From Apiospora phragmitis (Eukaryota > Ascomycota > Sordariomycetes > Amphisphaeriales > Apiosporaceae), in contig JAQQWL010000002.1 of assembly GCA_038363925.1 (NCBI GenBank), positions 1,054,001 through 1,118,000 on the forward strand: DNA of 64,000 nt, in the 5' to 3' direction. A program made the position numbers and the translations under genes. Of the stretch, positions 35,558-48,357 are shown piece after piece. Each line of letters starts with the position of its first letter. Positions within the stretch are counted from its first letter, which is position 1. Under the pieces are notes generated by a model. The model was not told where the DNA came from. It did not search any database and saw only the letters and a list, made by a program, of their open reading frames with translations.

Positions 35558-37826
35558 ATGAAAGGACAAGCACAATTCAACAACTCACGCCCGTCAGGCT
35601 ATACGACTGCGGAGCGCAAATGTCGCCAACGACGTAAACGTGCAACCCTCGCCGCCAGCCTCACTGGCATCGCAGCTTTGGGCTACTTCAGCGGTCTGAT
35701 CCCCTCTGTGAACTTGAGTGCTCAGGTGGGGAAGCAGCACGGCGCGGTGCAGTTGCCCCAGGAGTGGAAATGGGCAGACATCCAACCAAGCAAAGACCTG
35801 AAGTGGCACAAGTGCTACGAGAACAAGTTCGATTGCGCAAGACTCGATGTGAGCGAAAATACCTCTCAACGTTGCTATTGTACGCAGAGACTAACGGTTG
35901 CTGATCGGTGTTATTGACAGGTGCCCCTTGACTGGCAAGATCCCTCCGAAGAGGAGAGGGTGGTTCTAGCTGTGATACGTTCACAAGCCAGAACCCAACA
36001 AGACTACAAGGGACCGGTCTTTCTTAATCCAGGTGTATGTGCTCCTTTGATAATTATATATCTCGGAGCCCATATACTGATTGAGGCGCGGCTTAGGGAC
36101 CTGGCGGAAGTGGCCTGTCCTGGGTTCTCGAACAAGGGGACGAGCTACAGACGATTGTCGGCGATAACCACGTGAGTACACCCCCTCTACACTGCCTCAG
36201 AGCTCCAAGGACTAAAAGCGAACTAGGACATCATAAGCTGGGACCCGCGCGGCAGTAAGTAATATTTTGTTCCGTTACCGAGACAAAAGCCCCGAATGCA
36301 GCATGAGCTGGACTAATCTTGCCGGTGGTTCACCCACTAGTTGGGGCTTCAGTGCCGAACGTCGAGTGTTGGGGCTCGTCATGGAAACGACACGACTGGG
36401 GCCTGCGAAAAACAGGTGTTGCGGATGCGTATCCAGGCGTCGTCCACGATGCCTTCGCACAGGCCGACGGTCTATCGCGTCAGTGCGAGGCATATACCAG
36501 CAAGACCGCGCCCAACTTACTGCAGCACATCAGTACGGCATACCACGCCCGAGACATGCTGGAGATCTCCAAGAAGGCCGGATACGACAAAGTTCGATAC
36601 TGGGGTATCAGCTACGGCACCATCCTGGGCGGGACCTTTGCCTCCCTGTTTCCGGACAACGTAGAGCGGCTAGTGAGCGACGGTAAGTCTCGCAGCTCAA
36701 ACCTTATGCCACGAAGGCTAGACTGATCGGTATGACAGGCAACGTCGACTACAACGACTGGTTCAATAACGACCAGCTCAACGCTTACGAGGACGCCGAC
36801 AAGATCATGACCGCCTTCTTCGCCGCGTGCCACCGCGCCGGCCCCCAGCGGTGCGCGTTTCACGACGGCGATGACGTGACTTCTTCGCCGGCCGCCCTCG
36901 AGGCGCGCTACTGGCACCTGCTGGCGACGCTGCGGCGCCGGCCCGTCCTGCTGCCCGCCCACGCCAACGCTACTGGCTCGCCCGCCGTCCCGCAGCTCGT
37001 CACGTACTCAGCGCTGCAGCACCTCGTCCGCACCGTGCTATACCGGCCGCTGCACGAACTCCCGGAGCTAGCGCGCGTGCTCGTGGCGCTCGAGCAGCGG
37101 CGGGACGGCGTGCCGTACTACCGCATGGCCGGCTCGGAGGACGAGAATTTCCCCATACGCGAAGTTTGCTCGCAACCGCAACCGCCGCCGTCGGACGACA
37201 GTGGTGGTGGTACGCCCACCGACTTCTCCGTCGACGCGTTCGGCGCCATCGCCTGCGCCGACGGCGCGCCCCTGACCGACGAGACGCCCGAGTCGTTCCA
37301 GCTGTACGTCGACGACCTCGTTGGCCGCGTCAGCCGCTTCTCGGGCGCCGCCTCGGCCTTCTCGAAGCTGAACTGCATCGGGCGGCGGATCCGGCCCAAG
37401 TGGCAGTTCGCGGGCCCCCACCAACAACACCACCCAGATAATCATGACAATGAGAAGAATCTGACGGTCATCACGAACTTCCCCATCCTGTTCATCGGCA
37501 ACATGGCCGACAACGTGACGCCCCTGCGGTCGTCCTACAACAACTCGGCCGCGTTCCCGGGCTCCGTCGTCCTGGTCCAGCGGTCGTACGGGCACGCGAG
37601 CGTCGCGGCGCCCTCGACCTGCTCGGCCCGCACCATCCGGGCGTACTTCCAGAACGGCACGCTGCCGGCGCCGGGCACGCACTGCGACCAGGACCACGAG
37701 CTGTTCGAGGATTACCGGCACCCACCCGTCCGAGCGGAAGAGGAGGACGAGGGCTTGGCTTCGGCAGTGAGCGAGCTGTCGCGGAAAGCGGATCTGGGTG
37801 GCCGTGCACGGCGCATGGCGGGGTGA
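35558..37826 (+). CDS. TAP-like alpha/beta hydrolase, membrane-anchored (prolyl/tripeptidyl aminopeptidase type)
   Basis: Exons are 35558-35848, 35921-36034, 36097-36171, 36237-36254, 36341-36682 and 36739-37826, all GT-AG. The start MKGQAQFNNSRPSGYTTAER is followed by a basic stretch and a single hydrophobic segment (ATLAASLTGIAALGYFSGLI), so the enzyme domain is probably extracytoplasmic. The oxyanion loop reads NPGGPGGSGLSW and the nucleophile elbow GISYGT. The C-terminal TAP domain holds the acid in IGNMADNVTPL and the histidine in YGHAS. Secreted or anchored members release N-terminal peptides. The frame is intact. The 18 bp exon 4 (DIISWD then PRG) is needed to keep the oxyanion-to-elbow spacing and is conserved. 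The substrate is unknown. Confidence 0.9.
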
Positions 37827-38241
37827 TGTGATTTATGGATTCTCCCCACTTCGGAGGTTTTTTTGGTGAAGCTGGAGATATTGGAGAGTAGAGCTTTCTT
37901 TTTTTCTTTCTTCTTCGTTAGATTAAATGTTAGGAGTATAGACTTTTGGCGGTTTGCGCTCTCTAGAGTAGAGTCTGTTCTATAGGCCCCTTTTTAACGT
38001 CCAGCAGCAGCAAAATCTTACACGTGAGACTCCTGTATATCCCTGAAACTCCTCGTCGTATCAACGGGTAAAAAGGATCATTTTCACCCCGAACGCCAGA
38101 TCATGATTTTTTACAAATAGTCTCCCCGTCAACCCCCGCCGTATTTTCGTCCTCCTGGTCTAGTAACACATCATCGTCATTGAATTTTGTTCTTGTCCCT
38201 TCTCGTGGTTCCTGCGGGCTGTAGAGAGAACTAGCCAGCGC
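37827..38241. other. Intergenic between convergent genes
   Basis: 415 bp containing T-rich tracts, likely 3' UTRs of the hydrolase and the GTP/GDP carrier. No other feature. Confidence 0.5.
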
Positions 38242-39355
38242 TTATTTCTTGATCATGGTGTCGAAAGCGGGGATCAGGGTCTGGGCAAGCCAGAACGAGA
38301 AGACCAGCTTGGGCCCGGTCATGAGCAGCTTGGGCACGAGGCCCTTGAAGAAGCTGGAGAAGCCCTCGTGCTTGGCCATGTTGCTGAGGATGCGGAAGCC
38401 GGACTCGGGGTTCTCGAAGTTGCGGTTCTGGATGCGGGTCTTGATGACGTCGAGCGGGGCGGAGACGACGAGCGAGGCCGAGGCGCCGGCGATGGAGGCG
38501 ACGAAGTTCTGGAACCACGAGGCCTTGTTGTAGTCGTTGAGGGCGAAGAGGTACTCCTTGGTGAAGGCGGAGCCGCCGAACAGGGCGAAGGAGCCGGGGG
38601 CGTTCCGGGCCGCGGTCCAGCCCCAGCCGCGGTAGAGGCCGAACCCTTCGTCGGCGATGATGCGCATGACGCCGCGGCCGCGGAAGGCCTCGGGGTTCGT
38701 CTGGCGCTTGATCTTGAGCACGTCTAGCGGCAGCAGCACGATCTCGCCGATGCCGATCAGGCTGCCCGCCGTCGAGTGCATGATGGCCTTGCCCGTCTTC
38801 TTGCCGAAGGCGCCCTCGAAGTCCTTGCTGTAGTGCTGCGCGAGGTAGTCCCGCGCGATCGGCTGCCCGCCGTACTTATATATCCGCTGCAGCACCTTGT
38901 ACCCGGCCGCGTAGCCCAGACCGGGGAAGAGCGAGAAGAACTTGCGGCCGGCCGACGCCGTTGCCGTGTCGCGGAAGACGACTTTGTTCAGTTCTGTAAT
39001 GCCCGAGATCTAGCGATTCCGACTGTTAGTCTCTGATCTCGGATATGGGTGCTGACGGTAGGGATCGAGGGTTTGTTCTCGCATACCTTAGTCTGGTTGC
39101 TCATCAATCGCTTCGCGATGGTGTCCACCTAGAAGGTTATTGTCATTAGTCATGGATTCGTCCGGTTCGAGATTGTTCGCTGGGCGCATACAGGATGGAA
39201 GACCATGAGCTCAGAGATACCGGCAGATCCTGTAAGAAGTGTCAATTGCAAGCCCCAATGGATGGATGGGTGGTAAATTGGGATCGCATACCGGAACCAA
39301 GGAGTCGCGCGACGTTCGACTCCTTCTCCTTACCAGCAACCATAGGCGGAGACAT
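38242..39355 (-). CDS. GGC1: Mitochondrial GTP/GDP carrier (Ggc1/Yhm1 type)
   Basis: This inner-membrane carrier exchanges GTP for GDP and affects mitochondrial iron balance in yeast. Exons are 39292-39355, 39192-39229, 39087-39128 and 38242-39009, all with GT-AG introns and no frameshift. It starts MSPPMVAGKEKESNVARLLG. Carrier signatures appear as HPVDTIAKRL (repeat 1), LLPLDVLKIKRQTN (repeat 2) and APLDVIKTRIQNRNFENPES (repeat 3). Family-specific YKVLQRIYKYGGQP and GWGWTAARNAPGSFALFGG match the yeast protein. The start codon lies only about 275 bp from the end of the pogo transposon, so the element sits in or next to the promoter. Confidence 0.95.
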
Positions 39356-39720
39356 TTTGCTGATGCTTTTTTTCTTTGCTAGACGTGGGAGACGCTTGCT
39401 TGCGATATAAATAAGAAGAAGCTGAACTACGAGAATTCAACTGAAAAGCAAGCTTGCTTGACTTCGGGAATGTCAAAGAAGAGGACAGGACAGGGCTATG
39501 GTGCGGTAGGAGGGAGAAGGGAAGGAACTTGGGCGAAGGAAGCAAAATTGTGATGATGCTGTGCTGCGGATTCGGAGAGAAAATGCTGCATGCACAACTC
39601 ACACGATCTGGAGAAAAAATTTCGGAGTACAGAGACCTATCATCCGTATCCGACCCAGGTCCATTTTCCCACCTAAAATCGCTAAATCTCAACGTTTTTA
39701 AATAATTGTTATAACTTATC

Positions 39721-40089
39721 CTTTCGCTTTAAAACTAAGTTAAAAATATTATTTTAAAGAGAATTTTTAAGAACTTATATCGTAATTTTTATAAAGTTTT
39801 AAATAAAGTTTTTAAAAAGTATTATTTAAAAGAGTATAAAAGAACTTTAATTTTTTAATTCTCTTATATAAAATTTAATAAGTGAAGAATATTTTATATA
39901 AGAAAATAATTTTAAAAAAACATTTTTCTTACCCCTTATATAACTTTTTAAAAAAATAAATATTTTAAATTAAAATTTTAATAAAATATAATATAATAAC
40001 GTAGTTTATTACTAAGTCGACTATATTATTAAATCGGCTACCTTTTTTATATTTTATTATTTTTATTTAAATTAATTAAAATTATTCTC
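39721..40089. other. AT-rich non-coding end of the pogo element
   Basis: Internal to the left inverted repeat and beyond the transposase C-terminus. Very AT-rich and low complexity, with no readable feature. Confidence 0.5.
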
Positions 40090-40808
40090 TATTTAATTCG
40101 CTACTTAGTTTTATATCCTTTTTATATATTCGCGTATTATAATTTATTTCGCCGTAGATATTATAGCGCCTTCTACCGGTCGCCCTCCGCTTCGATGGAC
40201 CCCTCGTTTCGTATTTATTAGTTATTAGACGCTTCTCTTTTACCTTCTCGTCTTGTAGCTCTTAAGATTCCTATATAGTAAGGGCTCTTATAAGCTAAAC
40301 GCGCGATTTTTTAATTCTTCGGCGCTTAAAAAGTATTAAATTAGCGTTTTATAAAGTATATATTTAATCTTTTATAAAAGTTATTTTATATACTATTATA
40401 TTTTATTATTATTATATAGTTTATAATATTTAAAATTAACGTCGAGGAGCTTCTTTAATATATAAAAACCTTATTTTTAATAAAAATAAAGTATTTAATC
40501 GTTTATTAAAGGTTAGACGACGTTTAAAGGTTATAGGTATTAGTTGTTTTTAAACGCGACGAGCTAAGTATAAGCGTTTAAAGACGTATATTTAACTTAT
40601 TAATTATTTCGTCCGGGTAGTAAAATATTAAACTAAATATATTAAATTTAAATTTAATATTTTTTTAAAAAAATAAATACGCTTTAATAACGAATAAAAT
40701 ATTTTATTTAAAAACTAAAGTAAGTAAAAAAAGTAAAGAGGTATATTAAGTGTAATAATGCCGTTATTTTCATAATATTCCTCGAATTCGGCCGAAATAT
40801 AACTTTCG
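40090..40808 (-). pseudogene. C-terminal part of the pogo-type transposase with decayed zinc knuckle
   Basis: Continuation of the minus-strand transposase beyond the nested element. At about 40105-40190 the frame reads KRRATGRRRYNIYGEINYN then TRIYKKD. The spacing equals the CxxCxxxGHNxRTC knuckle that closes many fungal pogo transposases, with each Cys now Tyr, Gly-His now Asn-Tyr and Thr now Ile. All of these are explained by G-to-A or C-to-T changes. The rest, including the DDE residues expected between 40808 and 40200, is too decayed to read confidently. Confidence 0.65.
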
Positions 40809-40813
40809 TAACC

Positions 40814-41466
40814 TGTTACAACCCGACCTAACCATGCGGCTAAGACCTACTCACCGGCACGGAACTACGATAACTCGATCCGGCTACGATATAATAGCTA
40901 GCGACCGCACCGCTAGCTATATTAATATAAACTTAACCGCACTTTAGCAGCGTACGATAACGTAAACGGCACTAGCTCGTATAGCGATATAACGAATATA
41001 AAAAGACGTAAGAACGAGGCACGGCGAGTTACGTAACGAGCTACGGAGTAATAGAGGTACGGCGCCCGGAGTAAGCTAACTAAGAACGGATCACCGTGAT
41101 CTAGGGGATGGATTACCGTAAGCTAATAACGAGATTATTATAAGTTAATAAGTGATCTAAAAGATTAAAAAAAGAGAGGTTAAATATATAACGAGGAACG
41201 TTTTTTATATATTTTATATAAATATTTTTTTAATAATTAATTTAAGTATTAATTTAATTTATTAATAAAATAAATAACTTTAATAACTTTATTATAAATA
41301 TTTTAAATTTATATATTTTAATTACTTTATTTTTATAGTTATTATATATTATATTAATAAAAGCGGACTTTTATTATATATTTAAATACTTTTTTATATT
41401 ATTAAATATAAATTTTAATACGTTTTATTAAGTTTTTTTTTTAAAACTTAAATAATATTCGTTATA
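40814..41466 (+). repeat. 5' LTR of the nested gypsy element
   Basis: 653 bp direct repeat of 47709-48352. The best-preserved shared segments contain CTAAGACCTACTCACCGGCA and AGCGACCGCACCGCTA. Differences between copies are nearly all C/T or G/A. Its start is better preserved than its end; the last bases are TTATA where the 3' copy has TTACA. Confidence 0.9.
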
Positions 41467-44400
41467 TTTTAATTATTTTTATTTTTACGAGTTATTATTT
41501 AAACTTTTAAATAATAATACTTATAAGAACTATATTTACATTTAAATTTAATAATACCCCTCGTTACGAAAAGGCCCCTGCTATTATTATAAATACTTTT
41601 TAATAAGATCTCGCTATAGAGGTAGATAGTGACGATAATAATAACGGCTTTATTCGATAGATATTAATCAAGCGAATTAAAGATTTTAAATAAAAGAGCG
41701 CTAATTATTAGTAATATTATATTAAACTCGAAAAAAACGTAACGAACTCGTTAAAAATATTTTAAAATAGATATTAAATATTAACGAGTTACGCGAGAAA
41801 GTACGCTTTTTCTATACCGCCGCTAATATTATTTAAACTTTTATTATTTTTAAAAAAGGTATAAAAATTAATACCTTAATAATTTTTAACGGGATAAATA
41901 AAAACCTCCGCGGATTCCTTATTTAAGTTAAAGCTTATTAACGGTTTTATAAAAAGACGTTTTAAAATACTACTTAACGAGTTATCTACGCCGCTTCGTT
42001 TTTTAAAAATAAAATACTCGCTTAGTTTAAACTTTATTTAAATGAATTAATAAAAAATAACTAATAAATTCAACTATATCGCGTAAAGGTATAACGAATT
42101 TTTAAAAGTTACGACGGCTTTAAACAAGCTTTTAAATCGTTTTTTAAAAACCTCGATAAAAAGCGATAAGTAAAAAGAGAATTAAAAACTCTTAAATAAA
42201 AAGGATTAGCCGCTTTTTATACCGCCGAAATCTAATATATTATAACTTAATTAAATTATATTAAAGCTATAAAAATTATAATATATTATTAAGGATTAAA
42301 AAAAACGTTAAAAACGAATTTAGCCGGTTTAATACCCCTAATAATTTCTTTTTATATATAGAGCTCACTATTAAGATCGATACCTGTATATATAAACGAT
42401 GCCGTGAAAAATAGGGCGAATAATTATAATAAATTAGTTAAATCTAAACTAATATAAAATAATTACGTTATTATAATAATATACCGTTAAAGAATAATAC
42501 GACGTATAGTTATTATAATAAACCTATAGATCTCAACGTTATTAAATACGATAAGTATAATAAAAAGTAGAACGTTATTTATTATAATTATTAAAAATAG
42601 GGATATTTCGCTTAAAATTATCGATCTTTAAAAAAAAAACTTCCGAAAAGTTTTAAATAAATAATAAATTAACGCCACTAGCGATTAATTAACCCCTATA
42701 GCTATTAGAAAAAGTAACGCTAATAACATATTAAACGTACCTTATAATAACTTATTTTAAATAGCTTATTATAATAATAATTACTACGACTATTTAATAA
42801 ATAAATAAGAAACGAAATAATTCTTTAAAACTTTTAAACGATAAAATATTACGCGCACCTTCGCGATAATATAACGATAACTTAATTATAATAAAGAAGG
42901 TAGCGAGGATAATAGCGGAAATAAAACTTAAAAAACCGCCTAGTCCGCAACGAGCGATAACTAAATAACCCTAAACGGCTTATTAAACTACTTATATTAA
43001 AACTCGTTATAAAAGTAGCGAAGCCTCGAGATTTAAATATTAACGGATAATTAATAATCTTTAAAATTATACTTCTCGAATTATAAAAGTTATAATAAAT
43101 ATTTATTATATATAAATTAGAATAAAGAGTAAAAAAAAACTACGTTATTAATAATAATTCTAAAACTTCGTTAATATATAACGATTACTTCTTACTCGCT
43201 TAAATCGGCTATATCTATAACGATTATACCGAATAATTAATAAAGAAGCTCGAAAAAAAGTAGTTCTTTAAAAAGATTAATAAGTACTTAATTAAGTAAC
43301 TATACTTCGACCACTTTATTAAAAGAGTTATAATAATTATATTTAACCCTCGTTAAGCTTACTTATTAATTAAAAAACCCCCTTAATAATCCCGAGAATA
43401 TTACTTAAAAGGATAAGATTAAAAGGATTATATTAATAATAAGTACCTATAATACGCATAAGAAAAGTTACGAGCCTACCGAGCGCTTAAAATAGACGCA
43501 TAGCGCTCTTAAAACACCTAGAACTCCTAGGTCAAAGGACCTGCTATAATAACAGGATCTTAAACACCGCCACTACCGTACGACCACGAGATACCGTACG
43601 TATAAACCCGTCGCTATTAATAAACGGCTAATAAACGAAACCTATTATAATAATTAAAAAACGATTCCCGCCGGTTATAAAAGGACGATACTAGACGGAA
43701 TATAATAAATCCCTATATTTAATAATAAATAATTAAAATATTTATAATTATATTATATTAATAATCGAAAAAAAAATTTATTATTTAAATATTATTAAAT
43801 AACGAAACGTAAAATAATTATATTTTATTACGAATTATTAATAGCTTAGTTTAAAAAAAAATGCTTTATATTAATTTAAAACCGTTAATAAAAAACTTAT
43901 AACGTATAATAATAAAAACGTATAAAAAAAAGTCGCGAACTTTTTAATTAATATTAAAAAACGTAATAAACGAATTATATATAATATTATAAATATTATA
44001 AAATATAATATAATTTTAAAAATACTTTAATTACGAGTAAATAATTTTAAAATTAATTAAAAAATAGGTTAATTTTAATAAAATATATTAAAAAAGGTTT
44101 AATTAATAAACTTAAAGTTTTAAAAATATACGTTATTATTAAAGAATTTAAGCCGAAAATTATAATAATTATATTAAAAAAGTACCGGTAATTTAAAGCC
44201 TTTTTTAATAAGAAATTAAAAAACGAGTTACCGCCTTATACACGGTAAAATTATAAAATACTATTAAAAAAAGGAAGGGAACCTCCTTTTATACCGATTT
44301 ATTAATTAAATTAAAAATATAAAAAAGCCTTAAAAAGTATATTATAAAAAACCTCGAGAAAGGGGTTATATAATTATTTACGTCGCTAATAAGCTTTCTT

Positions 44401-47400
44401 ATACTTTTCGTTCCGAAAAAAGTAAAAACGGGAAACTTAAGTAGCGTATATATATTAATTATTAGAAGCTTAACAAAATTATTATTAAAAACCGATACCT
44501 TTTACCCTTAATTAGTAATTTATAAGATAATTTATTACAGGTTAAAATCTTTATAATATTTAACTTCTTTAATATATATAACTTAATTAAAGTTAAAAAA
44601 AGAAGAATAAAAAACCGCGTTTCGAACTAAATATTAAGCTATGCCGTTCGATTTAATTAATATATTAATTAACTTTTAAATAATAATTAACCATGTTTTA
44701 TAAAAATATCTTAATAAGTTTATTATAATATATCTTAATAATATCTTAATCTATTTTAAAAATAATAAATAATATTAAAAATATATAAAATTAATACATT
44801 AAAAACTATAAAATACTAACCTATTAATTAACCTAAAAAAAGCGAGTTCTATTAATAATCCGTCATATTTATAAAATATATAATATCCTTTAAAAAAATC
44901 CGGATAAAAACTTTCTAAAATTTTAATAATTAAAAAATAACTTACGCCTATAAACGTTATAAAAGTTAAATCTTTTTTAAAACTAGTTAATTATTATTAG
45001 ATATTTATTCTTAAATTTAATAAGTTAATAATACTTTTAATAAACTTAACAAAAAAGGATAAGCTATTCTAATAAATAAATTAAAAAAACTAAGCTTTTT
45101 ATAATATTAAAGAATAAATCCTTAACGACTTAATACTTCGCGTAATAAACCCTTTTAAATTATTTAAAATTAAAACCGACGTATTAAATTATATAATTAA
45201 AAGGTAATTAAATTAACGAAACGATAACGAAAAGTTATACCTCGTTCGTATTTTTTTTTAAAAAACTAAATAAACTAGAACTTAATTATTAAATTTATAA
45301 TAAAAAATTAATAATTATTATTAAAATATATGAAAAATAAAAATATTATTTTAATAAAATAATAAAATTAATAAAAGTTTATATCGATTATAAAAACTTT
45401 ATAATATTTATTACTATTAAAAACTAAATAAATAATAAATAAAATAATTTAAATTTTTATTAAAATTTAACCTTACTATTATTTACCGTAAAAGTAGTAA
45501 GAACGGTCGTGCTAATATATTAAGCCGGCGACCGGACTATTAGGAAAAAGTCCCGCCCGAGATATAAACTATTTTAACCTATAACTAAAACGGTAACCTT
45601 ACGCCGTCGTAATAATTAAATATTATAAGTTTTATATAATATAATAACGATTAAGTTTTTAAATTCCGATAACTATATTAAACCTCGGATCTTATTAATT
45701 ATATTAAGAATTAACTCGAGAAACGAGATAACCTCGTTTTTATTAAAATAAGATCTATATCTTTAAATAATATCGTAAAAAATTTATTAAGGAATTTTAT
45801 AAATACCTTGCGCACGGATACTAAAGAATATTTAAAACCTAGAAACGAATTACTAAGTAATTCGATTACGAAAACCTTAAATTAATCGTAGCTAAAGTTA
45901 TTAATAAATACGACTTATATAATAAAGCTAAAGCCGTAAAATATCGACCGTACGGAAAGCTATAACGAATTCTACCGCCGGATAGGGCGTAGAAAATAAT
46001 CGCGCTTAACTTTATAATTAAACTACTCCTATTGAAAAAACTACTAATTAAGGTTAATTATAATAATATCCTAGTAACTAAGGATAAACTTATAAAATAT
46101 ACCTATTTCTTACCGTATAAAAAATTTAATAATATTAATAATTTAACCTACACCTTCCTCCGTATTATTATTAATTAATACGAGCTATTAAAAACGATTA
46201 TTTCCGATTAAAATAAACTATTTACGGCTAAGTTTTAAAAATTATTTATAATATAACTCGGTATTAAATATAAGTTATCCACGGTTTATTACCCTTAAAT
46301 AAATAAATAAACCGAGAAAATAAACTAAACTTTAAAATAGTATTTATACTATTATATTAATTATAAATAGGATAATTAAATAAAGTTATTACTTATAACG
46401 TAATTTATATATAATAGCGCTAATAATAAAATAACGCGTATTTCGTTATTTTAAGTTAATTATAAGTATAATTTAAAAATTACCCGGAAACCTTTAAAAA
46501 AAGAGTTAACACCTATCGCGACTATATAAATCGAAAAATTAAAAGAATTATAAATAGTATTATAATAAAACCTCGTTTTTTTCTAAAAACGAATAAAGAG
46601 ATACGCCGATTAAATAAAATTAAAAGAATTAATTTTTAAAAGGGGAAAAAAAGTTTACTTCTTCTAGCGAAATATTAAAATAAAACGACCTAGTATAAAA
46701 CTCGATTTTAAAAAAATAAAACTATTCGAAATTAAAAAAGTTATTTTAAAAACTAATTATTAATTATTACTATTTAAAATAATACGGATATACCTTATAT
46801 TTTATATTTTATTACTCGAACTAGCGGCCGAAGAAACTTTAACCGATATATAACTAAAAGTCGAAACGGATTAACACGAGTACGAAATCGAAAGAATTAT
46901 TAATAAAAGGAAAAAGGGACGAAGCTTTTAATACCTTATTTAATAAAAAGGATACTTATTAAAAAATAATACTTAAGAATTTAAAAAATACTTAACGAGC
47001 GCCGCGGAGGAACTCTAAAGGTTTAAAAAAAAGCTCCTCTTATAAAGGCTAACGGGCTAGGTTCTAAGAAATCGGCCAGACTAAAAAACGATTAATCAAT
47101 ATCTTCGAAAACGCTTAAAAACGTAAATTATTTAAAATAAAATTTTCCTAATTAATAATCGAAAAAGAAACGCTATCTTTTTTATCTAGTTTTTATATTC
47201 CTCGACGAAACGCCTTTAAACGTTTTTTTATTACAACCTTTTTTATAAGATAAAAACGGGCTAAGCGGCCTAGAGTAATAAATAATTATATTTATAATAA
47301 AAATAAGGCCTTTTTTATATTTAATTTTTCCGCTTTTAGTTTTTTTTATTAAGTAGTTAACTTCGTTAAAGCTAATATAATAAAGGTATTATTATAAAAA

Positions 47401-47708
47401 CGACTAACTTAGATATACTTTAAATAACGAAACGATTTTTCGTTTATATAATAAGCTAAGTTTTAACGAAAATAACGAGTATAAGGTATACTAATTAAGT
47501 TACCTATAGATTCTATATTAGTAATAAAAACTAAACGCGTAATAGTTTTTTTTAACCGAGGTTTTTTAGTATAATTATTTATAATAAATATATATTATAA
47601 TAAAAAAAAAATAAAAAAAATAAACCTATTATAACTTAATATTATAAGTAGTTAAGGTATTTATAAAGTCGAAACTTTAAAGATAAAGTAATTAAAAGAG
47701 GGGAATAG
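41467..47708 (+). pseudogene. gag-pol relic of the gypsy element
   Basis: No long open frame survives, but short plus-strand windows are readable. At 44734-44757 the reverse-transcriptase active site appears as LNNILIYF, in which both catalytic Asp codons have become Asn by G-to-A. At about 45909-46020 the second half of the integrase zinc finger and the start of the core are seen: YNKAKAVKYRPYGKL, LPPDRA, then ALNF, the first core Asp changed to Asn. At 46878-46995 the pattern EYEIERIINKR ... YL ... KGY ... T ... YL is a chromodomain. The region upstream of 44.2 kb should be gag and protease but is not confidently read. Confidence 0.8.
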
Positions 47709-48352
47709 TATTATAACTCGACTTAACTATACAGCTAAGACCTACTCACCGGCACGGAACTACGATAACCCGATCTAGCTATAATATAATAACTAGCGAC
47801 CGCACCGCTAATTATATTAATATAAACTTAACCGTATTTTAATAACGTATAATAACGTAAACGATACTAACCCGTATAGTAATAAAACGAATATAAAAGG
47901 ACGTAAAAACGAGGTATAGCGAGTTACGTAACGAGCTACGAAGTAATAGAGGTACGGCGCTTAAAATAAGCTAATTAAGAACGGATTATTATAATTTAAA
48001 AGATGAATCACCGTGAGCTAATAACGAGATTACCGTAAGCTAATAAGTGATCTAAGAGATTAAAAAAAGAGAAGTTAAATATATAACGAAAAGTATTCTT
48101 TATATATTTTATATAAATACTTTTTATTTTAATAATTAATTTAATTTATTAATAAAATAAATAACTTTAATAACTTTATTATAAATATTTTTAAATCTAC
48201 GCACCTTAATTACTTTATTTCTATAGCTATTATATATTATATTAATAAAAGCGGACTTTTATCGCACGTTTAAATACTTTTTTATATTATTAAACATAAA
48301 CCTTAATACGTCTTATTAGGTTTTTTTTAAAACCTAGATAGCGTTCGTTACA
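47709..48352 (+). repeat. 3' LTR of the nested gypsy element
   Basis: 644 bp repeat of the 5' LTR. It starts TATTATAAC, the mutated form of TGTTACAAC, and ends in intact TTACA followed by the 5 bp target duplication. The inserted orientation is plus. Confidence 0.9.
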
Positions 48353-48357
48353 TAACT

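Larger units (their letters stand above)
40814..48352 (+). mobile_element. Ty3/gypsy chromodomain LTR retrotransposon, RIP-mutated, nested
   Basis: A 7.5 kb element with two LTRs (40814-41466 and 47709-48352). The 5' LTR begins TGTTACAAC and the 3' LTR ends GTTCGTTACA, the usual TG...CA ends; the internal LTR ends are mutated to TA. Flanking 5 bp are TAACC (40809-40813) and TAACT (48353-48357), a target duplication differing by one C-to-T. Relic domains in plus orientation follow the order reverse transcriptase, integrase, chromodomain, which defines the gypsy chromodomain group. It inserted into the pogo transposase gene. Confidence 0.9.
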
